Assembly: GCA_937969415.1 (NCBI GenBank)
Contig: CALBWK010000184.1
Location: 1-34,924, forward strand
Direction: 5' to 3'
Length of the DNA stretch: 34,924 bases
From: an uncultured Saprospiraceae bacterium
GTDB lineage: Bacteria > Bacteroidota > Bacteroidia > Chitinophagales > Saprospiraceae
The first letter of the stretch is position 1; each line of letters starts with the position of its first letter. Made by a program: the position numbers and the translations under genes. The notes below the pieces were generated by a model. That model did not search any database. It was not told the origin of the DNA and saw only the letters and a program-made list of their open reading frames with translations. Below are positions 34,387 through 34,924 of this stretch, piece by piece.

Positions 34387-34394
34387 TATTTTTG
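34387..34394 (+). promoter_or_regulatory. Candidate -7 promoter box before tandem hairpins
   Basis: TATTTTTG followed by C matches TAnnTTTG. The predicted RNA start near 34401 is immediately ahead of the hairpins at 34404-34454. The -33 region has TTATGG rather than TTTG, a partial match. It could drive either a small RNA or the gene at 34709 with a long leader. Confidence 0.35.
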
Positions 34395-34403
34395 CACTTG
34401 CCT

Positions 34404-34454
34404 AAGCTGTTCTCCATTTTCAGCTTGCCGATGACTACACCTTAGTCCCTCGGC
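34404..34454 (+). other. Two tandem hairpins, possible structured RNA
   Basis: Hairpin 1 is AAGCTG (34404-34409) with CAGCTT (34421-34426). Hairpin 2 follows at once: GCCGA (34427-34431) with TCGGC (34450-34454), then an internal bulge, then GACTA (34433-34437) with TAGTC (34443-34447) and a 5-base loop. No T tract follows, so this is not a simple terminator. It could be the 5' part of a leader or small RNA. Confidence 0.35.
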
Positions 34455-34708
34455 ACTCATTTTATATGCTGCGATATGTAGTATTACTATCACGTATGCA
34501 AATTATGCATGCTATGTAACAGACCTAATTTACGAGTGTAGAGGCTGGCGTATAATATCGTCACGACTTGTGTCTAGAGACTTTATTGTGTCATAAAGTA
34601 GCCATATACTCTAATCAAGGTATTTTAATACGCGGTATACTGCATGTTTGTAACTCAATGAAGATAAAAACTCTATATAATACTCTTTTGACTGACTAAA
34701 ATTGACTC

Positions 34709-34924
34709 ATGCAAAAAATTCTTTTACCCTTATTATTATTGATCACCCTTAGTGCTTCAGCCAATCATCTTTCTAGTCCTGAACTGAAAGATTACTCAGA
34801 AGCAGTAATGGCCACGACAACCTCTGTAGCCAATGGAAATTGGACAAATGCAGGTATCTGGTCTAATGGTGTGCCCAATGCCAATACCCGCGCTATCATA
34901 GGCAATAACACTACCGTTAATATA
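34709..34924 (+). CDS. Secreted protein, N-terminal part (3' end outside window)
   Basis: The ATG at 34709 opens a frame that stays open to the end of the window (72 codons). The product has signal peptide MQKILLPLLLLITLSASA and then SSVANGNWTNAGIWSNGVPN-like sequence (here TSVANGNWTN, AGIWSNGVPNANTRAIIG). This 'W..aG.WsnGvPn' pattern commonly begins beta-helical, G8-like or adhesin domains of large Bacteroidota secreted proteins, often with a C-terminal type IX secretion tag. The tag cannot be checked here. A ~640-base intergenic region precedes it. Confidence 0.6.
   Translation, partial: MQKILLPLLLLITLSASANHLSSPELKDYSEAVMATTTSVANGNWTNAGIWSNGVPNANTRAIIGNNTTVNI

Larger units (their letters stand above)
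34067..34708. other. Long intergenic region with hairpins, no gene seen
   Basis: This 642-base gap lies between the divergent peroxiredoxin-like gene and the partial secreted protein. It has no convincing reading frame. It contains a 12-bp hairpin at 34120-34147, two GGTTATTTA copies near 34232 and 34264, an exact TAnnTTTG box at 34387-34394 and two tandem hairpins at 34404-34454. The last ~250 bases are AT-rich with nothing clear. The plus-strand gene may therefore have a leader of ~300 bases, or the gap may hold a small RNA. Confidence 0.5.

Noticed and set aside
34490-34520. ATGCA/TGCAT inverted repeat in the last intergenic region
   Set aside because: It is only 5 bp long in AT-rich DNA and expected by chance.

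Overview
This window looks like a chromosomal segment of a Bacteroidota bacterium. The evidence is several families that I know mainly from that phylum (DUF6175, DUF6702, DUF4783, DUF5694, TIGR02757), many Sec signal peptides and lipoboxes, and several matches to the Bacteroidota -7 promoter box TAnnTTTG (gpmI, hemB, rimP and others). A Saprospiria- or Cytophagia-like marine lineage is plausible, but the sequence alone does not settle it. I saw no rRNA, tRNA, CRISPR array, IS element, phage gene or integrase. It reads as a core-genome stretch with one accessory-looking envelope cluster.

Layout. (1) 1-8.7 kb is an envelope block. It holds the end of a beta-barrel protein, a WG-repeat protein on the minus strand, and a tightly packed plus-strand run of six exported proteins (2164-6938). 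These are an LPP20/FlgT-like lipoprotein, a DUF6175 protein and four CsgG-like or related proteins, followed by an orphan exported protein with a lysine-rich linker (7019-8704) and a terminator. (2) 8.8-15.5 kb is housekeeping: purine nucleoside phosphorylase on the minus strand, then rimP-nusA-infB and a DUF2400 gene as one operon, with a terminator-like hairpin in the rimP leader, then a convergent DUF4783 gene. (3) 15.7-22.6 kb has gpmI, a 736-base gap with a possible 27-codon membrane microprotein and two terminators, a UPF1/IGHMBP2-type helicase, and minus-strand genes for a FadL-like porin and a glutaryl-CoA dehydrogenase-like enzyme. (4) 22.7-28.0 kb has a membrane-anchored CHAP protein, then hemJ / SRPBCC-GyrI / DUF6702 / yidD in close order, hemB, and a convergent family III CoA-transferase. 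(5) 28.0-34.9 kb has another CsgG-like lipoprotein, a HEAGH membrane protein translationally coupled to hemW, a divergent Omp85-family protein, a DUF5694 lipoprotein, a peroxiredoxin-like lipoprotein, a 642-base gap rich in hairpins, and the start of a secreted protein that runs off the end.

How the genes may work together. Three haem genes (hemJ, hemB, hemW) lie within 8 kb but in separate transcription units. The rimP-nusA-infB operon links ribosome maturation, transcription elongation and translation initiation. The glutaryl-CoA dehydrogenase and CoA-transferase could be two steps of glutarate or lysine breakdown, but this is only inference. The best candidate for an undescribed system is the 2.1-8.7 kb envelope cluster. 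Adjacent genes there encode variants of one CsgG-like design, and two or three share a C-terminal module.
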